Part shown: positions 23,902 through 32,843 of the stretch, piece after piece
Numbering within the stretch: the stretch's first letter is position 1
Layout of the letters: every line of letters begins with the position of its first letter
Assembly (NCBI GenBank): GCA_036654795.1
Contig: JAVVRI010000005.1
Coordinates: forward strand, 1 to 40,280
Source: JAVVRI01 sp036654795
GTDB taxonomy: Bacteria > Bacteroidota > Bacteroidia > Bacteroidales > Tannerellaceae
Direction: 5' to 3'
DNA: 40,280 bases
Position numbers and translations under genes: made by a program
Notes under the pieces: generated by a model
Database searches by the model: none
The model's input: the letters and a program-made list of their open reading frames with translations, nothing else
What the model was told of the DNA's origin: nothing

Positions 23902-26900
23902 TTATTTATATTCTTGCCAGCTCTTAATCTGTATATCGTCCGCCCGAAGGGTACAAAAGGCTTCGATAAAGGCCACCGCCAGCCGGGCGTTGGTCAGTAA
24001 AGAGACGTTTAGGTCGATGGCAGCACGGCGTATTTTGTAGCCATTGTCTAGTTCGCCTGCCGACAGATCGCGAGGAATATTGACTACCATATCAATCTTC
24101 TTTTCGCGCAACATCGTGAGCGCTTGCGGCTGTCCGCTCTCGCTAGGCCAGTAGACAAGCGTACTTTTAATGCCATTCTCGGTCAGGAAACGGTGCGTAC
24201 CGCCGGTGGCAAAGAGGCTATACCCCTTCTCGTCCAGCAGACGAGCAGCGTCGAGCATATCGACCTTCTGATACGGGGTACCTGTGGAAAGGAGGATATT
24301 CTTCTCCGGAATGCGATAACCCACAGAAAGCATACTTTTAAGGACAGCCTCCGAGGTATCGTCTGCTAGGCAACCTACTTCGCCCGTCGAAGCCATATCT
24401 ACCCCCAGCACAGGATCGGCCTTTTGAAGGCGGCTGAAGGAGAATTGAGAAGCCTTGATGCCGACATAATCCAAGTCGAACTCGCTTCGTGACGGCTTTT
24501 CTACCGGCAAGCCAAGCATAATACGGGTAGCCAGATGAATAAAGTTTATCTTCAGCACCTTGCTTACGAAGGGGAAGCTGCGCGAAGCGCGAAGGTTACA
24601 CTCAATCACCTTGATGTCATTGCCCTTGGCCAAATATTGTATATTGAACGGACCGGAGATATTTAGCTCCGCTGCGATCTGTCGGCTTACGCGCTTGATG
24701 CGGCGCATGGTTTCCACGTATAGCTTTTGCGCCGGAAACTGGATGGTCGCGTCGCCACTATGTACGCCGGCAAATTCGATATGCTCACTAATGGCATACA
24801 TCACGATGCGTCCATGGTCGGCCACAGCGTCCATCTCCACCTCTTTTGCCTGCTCAATAAACTGGCTGACTACGACTGGATACTTCTTGCTCACGTTGGC
24901 AGCCAGCAGCAGAAAGCGCTCCAGCTCCTCTTGGTTAGAGCATACGTTCATCGCCGCACCACTCAGCACATAGCTGGGACGCACCAATACAGGGAAACCT
25001 ACTTCGGATACAAAACCGTTGATGTCCTCCAAACTACTTAGTTCCTTCCAACGGGGCTGGTCTACACCGATGCGATCGAGCATGGCGGAGAACTTATGGC
25101 GGTCTTCTGCATTGTCAATGCTCTGAGCTGAAGTTCCGAGGATGTTGACATGCTGTTCGTCCAGACGCATAGCTAGGTTGTTGGGGATCTGTCCACCGGT
25201 AGATACAATCACACCATGCGGATTCTCCAGTTCGAGAATGTCCATTACCCGTTCGAAGGTTAGTTCGTCGAAGTAAAGGCGGTCGCACATATCGTAGTCC
25301 GTCGAAACGGTTTCGGGGTTATAGTTAATCATGACCGAACGCCACCCCTCCTTGCGGATGGTCTCGAGCGCCTGCACCCCACACCAATCGAACTCCACCG
25401 AGCTGCCGATACGGTATGCACCGGAACCGAGCACAACGATGGAACGATGGTCGCCCAGATACTGCACGTCATTCTCCGTACCGTTATAGGTCAGATAGAG
25501 GTAATTGGTTTGTGCCGGATATTCGGCGGCTAAGGTGTCTATCTGCTTCACTACCGGAAGGATGCCACGATGGATGCGGTTCTGGCGCACTTGCAACGTA
25601 CCCAATTCAGCATCCGTCAGTTGCTCCTTAAAGAGTGCGCGGGCAATCTGAAAGTCAGAGAAGCCCTGCTCCTTGGCCAAGCGGAAGAGATTGTCCGGCA
25701 CTTGTGGAAGCTTGTTGAAGCTTTCCAACGCAGCGGCCGTCTGAACAATGCCATAGAGCTTTTGAAGAAACCAGCGGTCTATCTTCGTTAGGTCGTGTAT
25801 CTGGTTGATGGTATATCCGAGGCGAAAGGCTTTGCTAATAACAAAGACACGACTGTCGGTCGGTTCATGGAGCGCCTTGTCGATGTCGGCAATAACCAAC
25901 TCCTTATTCTCCACGAAGCCGTGCATGCCCTGTCCAATCATCCGCAGCCCTTTCTGAATGGCCTCCTCGAAGGTACGACCGATAGCCATTACTTCGCCAA
26001 CGGACTTCATGCTACTGCCCAAGCAGCGATCTACGCCATGAAACTTGCCCAAGTCCCAACGCGGGATCTTGCAGACCACATAGTCCAGCGCAGGTTCAAA
26101 GAAGGCGCTCGTAGTCTTCGTCACTGAGTTCTTCAAGTCGAACAATCCGTAACCGAGTCCCAGCTTGGCTGCCACAAAGGCCAACGGATAGCCGGTAGCT
26201 TTCGAGGCTAATGCGGAGGAGCGCGAAAGGCGGGCGTTCACCTCGATCACCCGATAGTCCTCGCTTTCGGGATCGAAAGCATACTGCACGTTACACTCCC
26301 CTACGATACCAATATGGCGAATAATACGGATAGCCAATTCGCGCAACTTATGATATTCGGCATTGGTCAGGGTTTGCGAAGGGGCAATCACGATACTCTC
26401 GCCGGTATGGATACCAAGAGGGTCGAAATTCTCCATGTTGCAGACCGTGATACAATTGTCGAAGCGGTCGCGCACCACCTCGTATTCTATCTCTTTCCAA
26501 CCTTTCAGGCTCTTCTCCACCAATACCTGTGGCGAGAAGGAAAAGGCTTTTTCCACCAATACATTCAGTTCTTGCTCGTTGTCGCAGAAGCCGGAGCCAA
26601 GACCGCCCAAAGCATAGGCCGCACGGACAATAACCGGATAGCCCAACTCCGCAGCAGCACGGCGAGCATTCACAATGTCGCCTACCGCTTCGCTCTTGAT
26701 GGTCTTTACGTTGATCTCATCCAGTTTATGGACAAACAGTTCGCGATCCTCGGTATCCATAATGGCTTGCACAGGAGTACCAAGTACACGAACATTATAC
26801 TTTTCAAGCACGCCGCTCTCGTAGAGCGCCACGCCACAGTTGAGCGCCGTCTGTCCACCAAAAGCCAGCAGTATGCCTTCGGGACGTTCTTTGGCAATTA

Positions 26901-27126
26901 CCTTCTCAACAAAGAAGGGTGTTACGGGCAGGAAGTAGACGGTATCCGCCACCCCGTCTGATGTCTGCACAGTAGCGATATTCGGATTGATCAGCACCGT
27001 ATGGATGCCCTCTTCCTTGATGGCTTTCAGCGCCTGGCTGCCTGAATAATCGAACTCACCAGCCTCTCCAATCTTAAGAGCACCGGAACCGAGTATCAGG
27101 ACTTTCTTTATATCTTCTCGTTTCAT
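23902..27126 (-). CDS. carB: Carbamoyl-phosphate synthase large subunit
   Basis: This 1074-residue, full-length CarB makes carbamoyl phosphate from bicarbonate, ammonia from CarA and two ATP, feeding pyrimidine and arginine synthesis. It has two homologous ATP-grasp halves. The first begins LILGSGALKIGEAGEFDYSG, and the second begins VVLGSGAYRIGSSVEFDWCG at about residue 555. Typical ATP-grasp segments (VIEVNARLSRSSALASKATG, VIECNLRASRSFPFVSKVLK) are present. The C terminus carries the methylglyoxal-synthase-like allosteric domain (ILLSTGTPYQKVDMLDAARLL, FATGGTHRFL). The N-terminal loop has GEAGEFDYSGSQA, closer to animal-type CPS than to the common bacterial GQACEFDYSGTQA. It lies 30 bp after carA. 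Confidence 0.96.
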   Translation of the reverse strand: MKREDIKKVLILGSGALKIGEAGEFDYSGSQALKAIKEEGIHTVLINPNIATVQTSDGVADTVYFLPVTPFFVEKVIAKERPEGILLAFGGQTALNCGVALYESGVLEKYNVRVLGTPVQAIMDTEDRELFVHKLDEINVKTIKSEAVGDIVNARRAAAELGYPVIVRAAYALGGLGSGFCDNEQELNVLVEKAFSFSPQVLVEKSLKGWKEIEYEVVRDRFDNCITVCNMENFDPLGIHTGESIVIAPSQTLTNAEYHKLRELAIRIIRHIGIVGECNVQYAFDPESEDYRVIEVNARLSRSSALASKATGYPLAFVAAKLGLGYGLFDLKNSVTKTTSAFFEPALDYVVCKIPRWDLGKFHGVDRCLGSSMKSVGEVMAIGRTFEEAIQKGLRMIGQGMHGFVENKELVIADIDKALHEPTDSRVFVISKAFRLGYTINQIHDLTKIDRWFLQKLYGIVQTAAALESFNKLPQVPDNLFRLAKEQGFSDFQIARALFKEQLTDAELGTLQVRQNRIHRGILPVVKQIDTLAAEYPAQTNYLYLTYNGTENDVQYLGDHRSIVVLGSGAYRIGSSVEFDWCGVQALETIRKEGWRSVMINYNPETVSTDYDMCDRLYFDELTFERVMDILELENPHGVIVSTGGQIPNNLAMRLDEQHVNILGTSAQSIDNAEDRHKFSAMLDRIGVDQPRWKELSSLEDINGFVSEVGFPVLVRPSYVLSGAAMNVCSNQEELERFLLLAANVSKKYPVVVSQFIEQAKEVEMDAVADHGRIVMYAISEHIEFAGVHSGDATIQFPAQKLYVETMRRIKRVSRQIAAELNISGPFNIQYLAKGNDIKVIECNLRASRSFPFVSKVLKINFIHLATRIMLGLPVEKPSRSEFDLDYVGIKASQFSFSRLQKADPVLGVDMASTGEVGCLADDTSEAVLKSMLSVGYRIPEKNILLSTGTPYQKVDMLDAARLLDEKGYSLFATGGTHRFLTENGIKSTLVYWPSESGQPQALTMLREKKIDMVVNIPRDLSAGELDNGYKIRRAAIDLNVSLLTNARLAVAFIEAFCTLRADDIQIKSWQEYK

Positions 27127-27156
27127 ACAGAATGTTATTTTAAAAGGTATTGGGTA

Positions 27157-28308
27157 CTAAAGCAACTTCACGAACTCATCGAACAAGAACTCGGTATCCG
27201 TCGGACCACTACAAGCCTCTGGATGGAACTGTGCCGAGAAGAAGGGTTTCGACTTATGGCGAATGCCCTCATTCGTGCCGTCGTTCATATTGATGAACAG
27301 CGGTTCCCAGTCTGCTCCCAACGTATCGTTATCCACAGCGTAACCATGATTTTGCGAAGTAATAAAGCAACGCTCTGTGCCCACGCGACGCACGGGCTGG
27401 TTATGACTGCGGTGGCCATACTTCAATTTGTAGATGGAAGCGCCACCTGCCTTTGCCAACAACTGATTACCCATACAGATACCACAAATGGGCTTGTCGC
27501 CACCAAGCGCTTGGCGAATGTGAGTTACGGCAGCATCGCATGTTTCCGGATCGCCGGGGCCGTTGCTCAGGAACAAACCGTCATACTCCAACGCATTGAA
27601 GTCATAGTTCCAAGGCACGCGCTTCACTGTTACGCCACGCTTCAATAAGCTGCGGATAATGTTATGCTTCACGCCGCAATCCAACAGTACGACGGTCTTG
27701 TTATATTGTGGTGTGACATTCGAATATTGACAAATAGAAGAGGGGGTGTAGGTGATGACCTCTTTGCAACTGACGCGATCCACGTAGTTCACTGCTCCAT
27801 AGTCTGGAAAGGGCAGGTTCTTTTCATTGTCAATTAAACCTTGTCCATTGTCAATTATAATCCGCCCCATCATCACTCCGTGTTCACGAAGCTTCTTGGT
27901 CAGGGCACGGGTATCAATGCCGTAAATACCGGGAATCTGCTCCTCTTTGAGCCAATCGCCCAAACTACAGGCAGCGTTCCAATGGCTGTATTCGCTACTG
28001 TAATCGCTCACGATAATAGCTTCGGCATGTATCCTCTCGCTCTCCAAAAAGGTGGAGATTCCGTTTGGCTGAAAGGTACGGAGCGGCACTCCATAATTAC
28101 CCACCAACGGAAAGGTGAGTACCATCAGTTGGCCGGCATACGAAGGGTCGGTTAGGCTTTCGGGATAGCCTGTCATGGCGGTGTTGAACACTACTTCCCC
28201 TTGCGCCATCTTCTCGTAGCCAAAGGAAAAACCGGAATAGATACTGCCATCGTCTAACAATAGCGTGGCTGTTCTGTTTGTTTGCATAGATGCTATATGT
28301 TGTGTCAT
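27157..28308 (-). CDS. carA: Carbamoyl-phosphate synthase small (glutaminase) subunit
   Basis: This 383-residue, class I glutamine amidotransferase subunit supplies ammonia to CarB. The CarA N-terminal domain starts TATLLLDDGSIYSGFSFG. The catalytic Cys is in PICGICMGNQLLA, a variant of the usual GICLGHQ, and the catalytic His is in SAQFHPEACSGPTD. The chosen ATG overlaps the purF-like stop by ATGA; a second in-frame ATG seven codons later is possible. The position between the purF-like gene and carB shows a shared transcript for glutamine-using nucleotide enzymes. Confidence 0.95.
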   Translation of the reverse strand: MTQHIASMQTNRTATLLLDDGSIYSGFSFGYEKMAQGEVVFNTAMTGYPESLTDPSYAGQLMVLTFPLVGNYGVPLRTFQPNGISTFLESERIHAEAIIVSDYSSEYSHWNAACSLGDWLKEEQIPGIYGIDTRALTKKLREHGVMMGRIIIDNGQGLIDNEKNLPFPDYGAVNYVDRVSCKEVITYTPSSICQYSNVTPQYNKTVVLLDCGVKHNIIRSLLKRGVTVKRVPWNYDFNALEYDGLFLSNGPGDPETCDAAVTHIRQALGGDKPICGICMGNQLLAKAGGASIYKLKYGHRSHNQPVRRVGTERCFITSQNHGYAVDNDTLGADWEPLFINMNDGTNEGIRHKSKPFFSAQFHPEACSGPTDTEFLFDEFVKLL

Positions 28309-30191
28309 TTAACTAAATACTCTTCTTCTATATAATGAATGTAGGCATTGTTTACCATCCGCACACCACCGGGCGTAGGATAGTTGCCGGAGAAGTACCA
28401 ATCGCCCGGATGATCAGGGCAAGAGGCATGCAGGCCTTCAAGGGTCTGATAGACAATCTCCACCTTTGCCTTCGTGTCTGAAGGAGTAAGCAACTCCGCC
28501 ATCTTAGCGGAAATCTCTTCGGGACTGAAGGAGGCATATATCTCCTTTACGTAATTAATCAGAGTCTCAGGCGGCTGGGCAAGTTGCTGCTTCGCCTTAC
28601 GATAGGCTTCGAGGATAACAGCCTCCTGACCGCGCTCCCGCAGAAGGGCAATAGTTGCCTTAAAGGCAATAAACTCGCTCATGCGACTCATGTCGATGCC
28701 ATAACAATCCGGATAGCGCACTTGCGGCGAGGAGGAAACAATTACGATCTTCTTCGGGTGCAGACGGTCGAGGATGCCAATGATGCTTTGACGTAATGTC
28801 GTACCACGTACGATGCTATCGTCTATCACCACCAGATTATCCACGTTAGGGACGATGCTGCCATACGTGATGTCATATACATGTGCCGCTAAGTCATTGC
28901 GCGTATTCCCTTCGGCAATGAAAGTGCGGAGCTTGATGTCCTTGATAGCCACCTTCTCACTGCGGATGCGCATGGAGAGGATCTCTTCCAGTTCCTTCTC
29001 CTGCATCAGGTGGCGGCGATCGGCTATCCAATCCCTTTTCTGTTTGTTCAGGAAGTTGTTAAGTCCCTCCAGCATGCCGAAGTAGGCCACCTCAGCCGTG
29101 TTAGGAATGAAGGAGAAGACGGTGTGGCGCAAGTCGTAATCCACCGTTTTGAGGATGGGATGCACTAGGTTTTCGCCCAGACGTTTCCGCTCACGATAGA
29201 TGTCCACATCACTTCCGCGCGAAAAATAAATACGCTCGAAAGAGCAGGCTTGCAGCTTGCGCGGGGCAAGCACCTGAGCCGTGCGAAAGTGTCCGTCCTT
29301 ACTGATAAAGACAGCTTCGCCGGGCTTCAATTCCCGCACGTCGTCCACCTGCACATTCATGGCGGTCTGGATAACAGGACGCTCGGAGGCCAATACCACA
29401 ATCTCGTCGTCTACATAGTAAAAGGCAGGACGAATGCCCCAAGGATCGCGCAAGCTGAAGGACTCGCCACTTCCGGTCAGTCCGCAAATCACGTAACCAC
29501 CATCCCATAGCGGGGCGCAGCGTTTGAGCACATTGCCCATATCTACCCGTGCCTCGATAGCATGGGTTATATCCATGCCGCTAAGCCCTTCCGCCTCACA
29601 TTGGCGGTAAAGGCGCTCCACCTCACGGTCCAGCCGATGCCCCATCTGTTCCAACAGAATATAAGTATCGGCAAACTTGCGCGGATGCTGGCCAATGGAG
29701 GTGATCTCCTTAAAAATATCGTCTACGTTTGTCAGATTGAAATTGCCGCAAAGAGCCAGGTTCTTGGCTCGCCAATTGTTACGGCGTAGAAAAGGATGGA
29801 TATAAGAAAGACCGGAACGTCCGGTAGTGCTGTATCGGAGATGACCCATGTATAGTTCACCCGCAAAGGGGAGATGAGTCTTGGCGAAAAAGGGATCATT
29901 CAGTTGCTCAGGAGAAAGGTCTTTGTAATGCTCATGCACCGCGGCAAAAATCTCAGTAATAGCGCCTGTACCGGTGGAACGTTCGCGAAACATATACTCT
30001 TCTCCCGGCTTGACTTCCAGCTTGACGCAGGCCAATCCTGCCCCCTCCTGCCCTCGATTATGCTGTTTCTCCATCAACAGATAAAGCTTGTTGAGTCCGT
30101 ACATCCAGCTGCCATACTTATTATGGTAATATTCCAGCGGCTTCAACAGCCGAACCATTGCAACCCCACACTCATGTTTAAGTTCTTCCAT
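28305..30191 (-). CDS. purF: Amidophosphoribosyltransferase (PurF-like, long form)
   Basis: This 628-residue protein starts at the ATG giving MEELKHECGVAMV; a longer frame needs GTG and lies upstream of the promoter candidate. Cys8 would become the N-terminal nucleophile after removal of a seven-residue propeptide, as in class II PurF proteins. The glutaminase domain includes GELYMGHLRYSTTG and NLALCGNFNLTN. The phosphoribosyltransferase domain has the CSFERIYFSRGSD segment at about 316-328 and the PRPP-binding motif VVIDDSIVRGTT at about 454-465. Canonical PurF is about 470-500 residues; here extra sequence sits between the two PRTase motifs (about 375-410) and in an extended C terminus. The reaction would be 5-phosphoribosylamine formation. 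It heads the operon with carA and carB. Confidence 0.9.
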   Translation of the reverse strand: MEELKHECGVAMVRLLKPLEYYHNKYGSWMYGLNKLYLLMEKQHNRGQEGAGLACVKLEVKPGEEYMFRERSTGTGAITEIFAAVHEHYKDLSPEQLNDPFFAKTHLPFAGELYMGHLRYSTTGRSGLSYIHPFLRRNNWRAKNLALCGNFNLTNVDDIFKEITSIGQHPRKFADTYILLEQMGHRLDREVERLYRQCEAEGLSGMDITHAIEARVDMGNVLKRCAPLWDGGYVICGLTGSGESFSLRDPWGIRPAFYYVDDEIVVLASERPVIQTAMNVQVDDVRELKPGEAVFISKDGHFRTAQVLAPRKLQACSFERIYFSRGSDVDIYRERKRLGENLVHPILKTVDYDLRHTVFSFIPNTAEVAYFGMLEGLNNFLNKQKRDWIADRRHLMQEKELEEILSMRIRSEKVAIKDIKLRTFIAEGNTRNDLAAHVYDITYGSIVPNVDNLVVIDDSIVRGTTLRQSIIGILDRLHPKKIVIVSSSPQVRYPDCYGIDMSRMSEFIAFKATIALLRERGQEAVILEAYRKAKQQLAQPPETLINYVKEIYASFSPEEISAKMAELLTPSDTKAKVEIVYQTLEGLHASCPDHPGDWYFSGNYPTPGGVRMVNNAYIHYIEEEYLVK

Positions 30192-30222
30192 TCGTTCTAT
30201 CTTACTTAGTTTTATCTCGCGA

Positions 30223-30230
30223 CAAAGATA
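30223..30230 (-). promoter_or_regulatory. Candidate -7 element of the purF-carA-carB operon
   Basis: The minus strand reads TATCTTTG, 31 bp before the chosen purF ATG. It lies inside the longer GTG reading, which supports the shorter start. No clear -33 box is seen. Confidence 0.45.
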
Positions 30231-30340
30231 CTTACATGACACTATAAAACCGTTATCGAGACAAAAGAATTATTTGTGCGTTAATAGAAATACTGAAACG
30301 GTAGGCAAAAGGGTTAAATTATCTGCATAATATTCAGTAA

Positions 30341-31249
30341 TTACCGTAGAGCATCTTCAGCAAACAAATCACGGCAAAGAGACTCGTGCCTCCACCTCAT
30401 ATAGATCAATAACGCATTCATCACAACAAGTTCAAAAACAAAGTAAGCCCACGGAATATTTAACAGAATACAAATAAACAGCGCAATTACACGGGTATTA
30501 AACGAGAGTATGTTGGTATATTTCATCAGCGGGAGACTATAGGCACGAAACCGGTCGCGCCATTCCTGCGGCACTTGGTCACCATAACGCTGCTGCAACG
30601 AGGTAAAAAGGCGTTGAAAACGAGGCGTCAACTGCTCCTGCGAAGCGGTGTAATTGGTGTAGAAAAAGCAGAATAGCTTCGAAATCAGATTACCGCCCCA
30701 AGACATGGAGCGAAACTTTTCGCGCTGCTGCCGGGAGTTGTCGAACTCGCTGCCAGCCTTTCCTTTCAGAAAAAGCAGATGGATATTGCGATAATAATCG
30801 GCCAAGGCAGCCTGTTTGCTATGGCAAAAGCCGGCAACAGCGGCCAACAGCCAGATCCAGATCCCCCACTCAGGCGTAAGGCGCAGACAAATGGCGACAT
30901 AGATAGCGATAAACCAGCAATCGCCCGACACACCGTCGAGGATGCGACCTATCTCCGACTTCTGTCCCGTCATACGAGCAAGCTGGCCATCGGCACTGTC
31001 ATACATATTCGCCCAGACAAGGAGCAACATCCCCACCACATTCAACCACAAGTTGGTGTAATAAAAGAGTATACCGGCCGCCACCCCCAAAAAGATTGAA
31101 AGGATGGTAACTGCATTTGGCGTAACGCCCATCTGGCGGAAGAGCAATGCCCAACGGTAGCCAATCGGTCGATAGAACAACAGATCAATAAACTCTTCGG
31201 TGTCGGCCGATTTAAGCGAGGAGGCGAGTGAGGGAGTATCTTGTTTCAT
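30341..31249 (-). CDS. CDP-alcohol phosphotransferase family membrane protein
   Basis: This 302-residue integral membrane protein has the complete CDP-alcohol phosphatidyltransferase signature, D-x2-DG-x2-AR-x8-G-x3-D-x3-D. Here it reads DSADGQLARM followed by GRILDGVSGD at about 86-109. Hydrophobic segments flank the motif and recur near the C terminus (IALFICILLNIPWAYFVFEL). It transfers a phosphoalcohol from a CDP-activated donor to an acceptor alcohol at the membrane. With ino1, a nucleotidyltransferase and an ATP-grasp gene upstream, the reaction probably makes an inositol-containing lipid or head group. Whether the activated partner is CDP-diacylglycerol or CDP-inositol is not settled by sequence. 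No clear terminator follows. Confidence 0.88.
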   Translation of the reverse strand: MKQDTPSLASSLKSADTEEFIDLLFYRPIGYRWALLFRQMGVTPNAVTILSIFLGVAAGILFYYTNLWLNVVGMLLLVWANMYDSADGQLARMTGQKSEIGRILDGVSGDCWFIAIYVAICLRLTPEWGIWIWLLAAVAGFCHSKQAALADYYRNIHLLFLKGKAGSEFDNSRQQREKFRSMSWGGNLISKLFCFFYTNYTASQEQLTPRFQRLFTSLQQRYGDQVPQEWRDRFRAYSLPLMKYTNILSFNTRVIALFICILLNIPWAYFVFELVVMNALLIYMRWRHESLCRDLFAEDALR

Positions 31250-31251
31250 TA

Positions 31252-32121
31252 TTATTTACTTTCTTTATTTGTTAATAAAAGGACTACCATACGGGCTATC
31301 GCACGGGAAGCCTCTTCACGACAAGGAGCAAAGCTAGGCCAGTCATTGAAATCGATTACACGAACAGTGCCATCGCGGGAGACAATGCCATCGCCCCCAT
31401 AAACCGTAATACCTAATGCACGCGCAGCAGTATCGCAAATAGCTTTTAAGCCGTCAAGGGAAAAGTGGATCCCTTTCGGTTTGCCATTAATCTCTTCCAA
31501 TCCAAACTTGCTGTGATTTGCTTCGTACGGATAGAACCAATAAAAGAAATCGCTTCCGGCCACTCCGTAAAATTTCACCAAATCGCCCGCTAAGTGTTCA
31601 TTGATAACAACACGCGAAATACCTCGTGCAGCATATTCAGCAATGACTTCGGCCAATTCATCCGGATTACTTACCTGAGTGACATCCTCACGATGGATAG
31701 CATGAAAGTCGGCACGCTTCACCCAACAAGGCGTAAACCAAGCAGGTAAAAGCTCCTTACATAATGTCTTTTCGGTATCCAGAACCAAGCTTCGTGGATG
31801 AGGAATGTGATGGTTAATCAACAAATTAGTCATCCGCTCACGTGTGCAATTTTCAATACCAAAGCCTGAATTAACAGCCAAGCATCCCTGACGCTCCATG
31901 CTTTGCAGGCGGCGAATAGCTTGTTCGCTGCGCATCATTGTTATCAGGCAAGACTCAGCAACGCGGCCGCCCAGAAACTCCTGTTCGGTATATAAGTTCA
32001 CCTCATAGCCAGCTTGGCGCAAACAGGCAGCTGTGGCGTTAAAGATTGTAGCATCGTTGCCCACATTGTTGGGCGAGAAAAGCGAATGACGCTGTACGCC
32101 AGCTAATACTATTGGTTTCAT
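31252..32121 (-). CDS. ATP-grasp family protein in the inositol cluster
   Basis: This 289-residue soluble protein looks like an ATP-grasp ligase or kinase. The N-terminal Rossmann-like part carries FSPNNVGNDATIF. The middle domain includes TPCWVKRADFHAIHREDV, with a nucleotide-contact Lys, and RVVINEHLAGDLVKFYGV. The metal-binding end is VRVIDFNDWPSFAPC, which resembles the DxNxFP segment of ATP-grasp enzymes including the inositol-phosphate kinase ITPK family. I cannot name its substrate. Its ATGA overlap with the nucleotidyltransferase gene upstream and 2-bp gap to the CDP-alcohol transferase gene tie it to inositol-phosphate metabolism. A ligase joining an amino acid or sugar acid is the alternative. 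Confidence 0.75.
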   Translation of the reverse strand: MKPIVLAGVQRHSLFSPNNVGNDATIFNATAACLRQAGYEVNLYTEQEFLGGRVAESCLITMMRSEQAIRRLQSMERQGCLAVNSGFGIENCTRERMTNLLINHHIPHPRSLVLDTEKTLCKELLPAWFTPCWVKRADFHAIHREDVTQVSNPDELAEVIAEYAARGISRVVINEHLAGDLVKFYGVAGSDFFYWFYPYEANHSKFGLEEINGKPKGIHFSLDGLKAICDTAARALGITVYGGDGIVSRDGTVRVIDFNDWPSFAPCREEASRAIARMVVLLLTNKESK

Positions 32122-32828
32122 TCGTTTGTTTCTTTAAGTAATTGTTCGGCTTTTGCCACATCGGACAAATGGTCTACATCAATAATCTTGGTGAAGGGAT
32201 AAGCATGTACCTGCAATCCAGACTCCACCATCCGCCGTTGGAAATTGCGCATACGCGACATTCCCGCCCCTATAGCCTCTTCGAGAAGCGGAAAGACCCG
32301 TTCGTTCATGCAATAGATACCACCGGAAATGTAACGTGCATTCGGATAGACTTCGTTGCGATAGGCAGTAACGCAAAGATCAGCATCGGTCTCCACATAA
32401 AGTGGCTTCTCGTCGTCAATATAATCGGTAACAGCCATCAGGGCATCATGCGCACGATCCACCTCGAAAGCATGGATATAAGAAGCAAATTCTTGTTCGG
32501 GAAAGACAGGATCTACCGTGGTCAAACAGAACTTTCCGCAACCACGCAAATAGGGCATTAGGGCATAAAAACTGTGCAGTGAGTCCGGTGTGGATTGGAC
32601 ATGGATATGCAGCGGGACAGGATAGTTCATCTGCTCCAGATAGTGCCTCACCAGAGGCATCTCTTCATTAATAATAACACTAACCGACTGAGCCCCGTTT
32701 GCCAGAAAGAGTTGGAGAAGACGTTCAATGAGCGGCTGCCCATTGAGTTCGACCAACGGTTTCGGAAGCGGGGATCCTTCGGTAGCGAGGCGGGACCCTT
32801 GTCCCGCCGCTATAATAGCATAGTGCAT
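32118..32828 (-). CDS. NTP-transferase (sugar/inositol-phosphate nucleotidyltransferase-like)
   Basis: This 236-residue protein starts at the ATG giving MHYAIIAAGQGSRL; a TTG two codons earlier is unlikely. The N-terminal motif AAGQGSRL followed by PLPKPLVELNGQPLIERLL is the nucleotide-binding signature of the NTP-transferase family. TTVDPVF is the likely metal-binding Asp segment, and KIIDVDHLSDVAKAEQLL is the typical C-terminal segment. The family activates a phosphorylated alcohol or sugar to an NDP derivative. In this cluster the substrate is probably inositol 1-phosphate, giving CDP-inositol (inference from context). It overlaps the ATP-grasp gene by ATGA. Confidence 0.85.
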   Translation of the reverse strand: MHYAIIAAGQGSRLATEGSPLPKPLVELNGQPLIERLLQLFLANGAQSVSVIINEEMPLVRHYLEQMNYPVPLHIHVQSTPDSLHSFYALMPYLRGCGKFCLTTVDPVFPEQEFASYIHAFEVDRAHDALMAVTDYIDDEKPLYVETDADLCVTAYRNEVYPNARYISGGIYCMNERVFPLLEEAIGAGMSRMRNFQRRMVESGLQVHAYPFTKIIDVDHLSDVAKAEQLLKETNE

Positions 32829-32843
32829 GAGCAATACAGTCGA

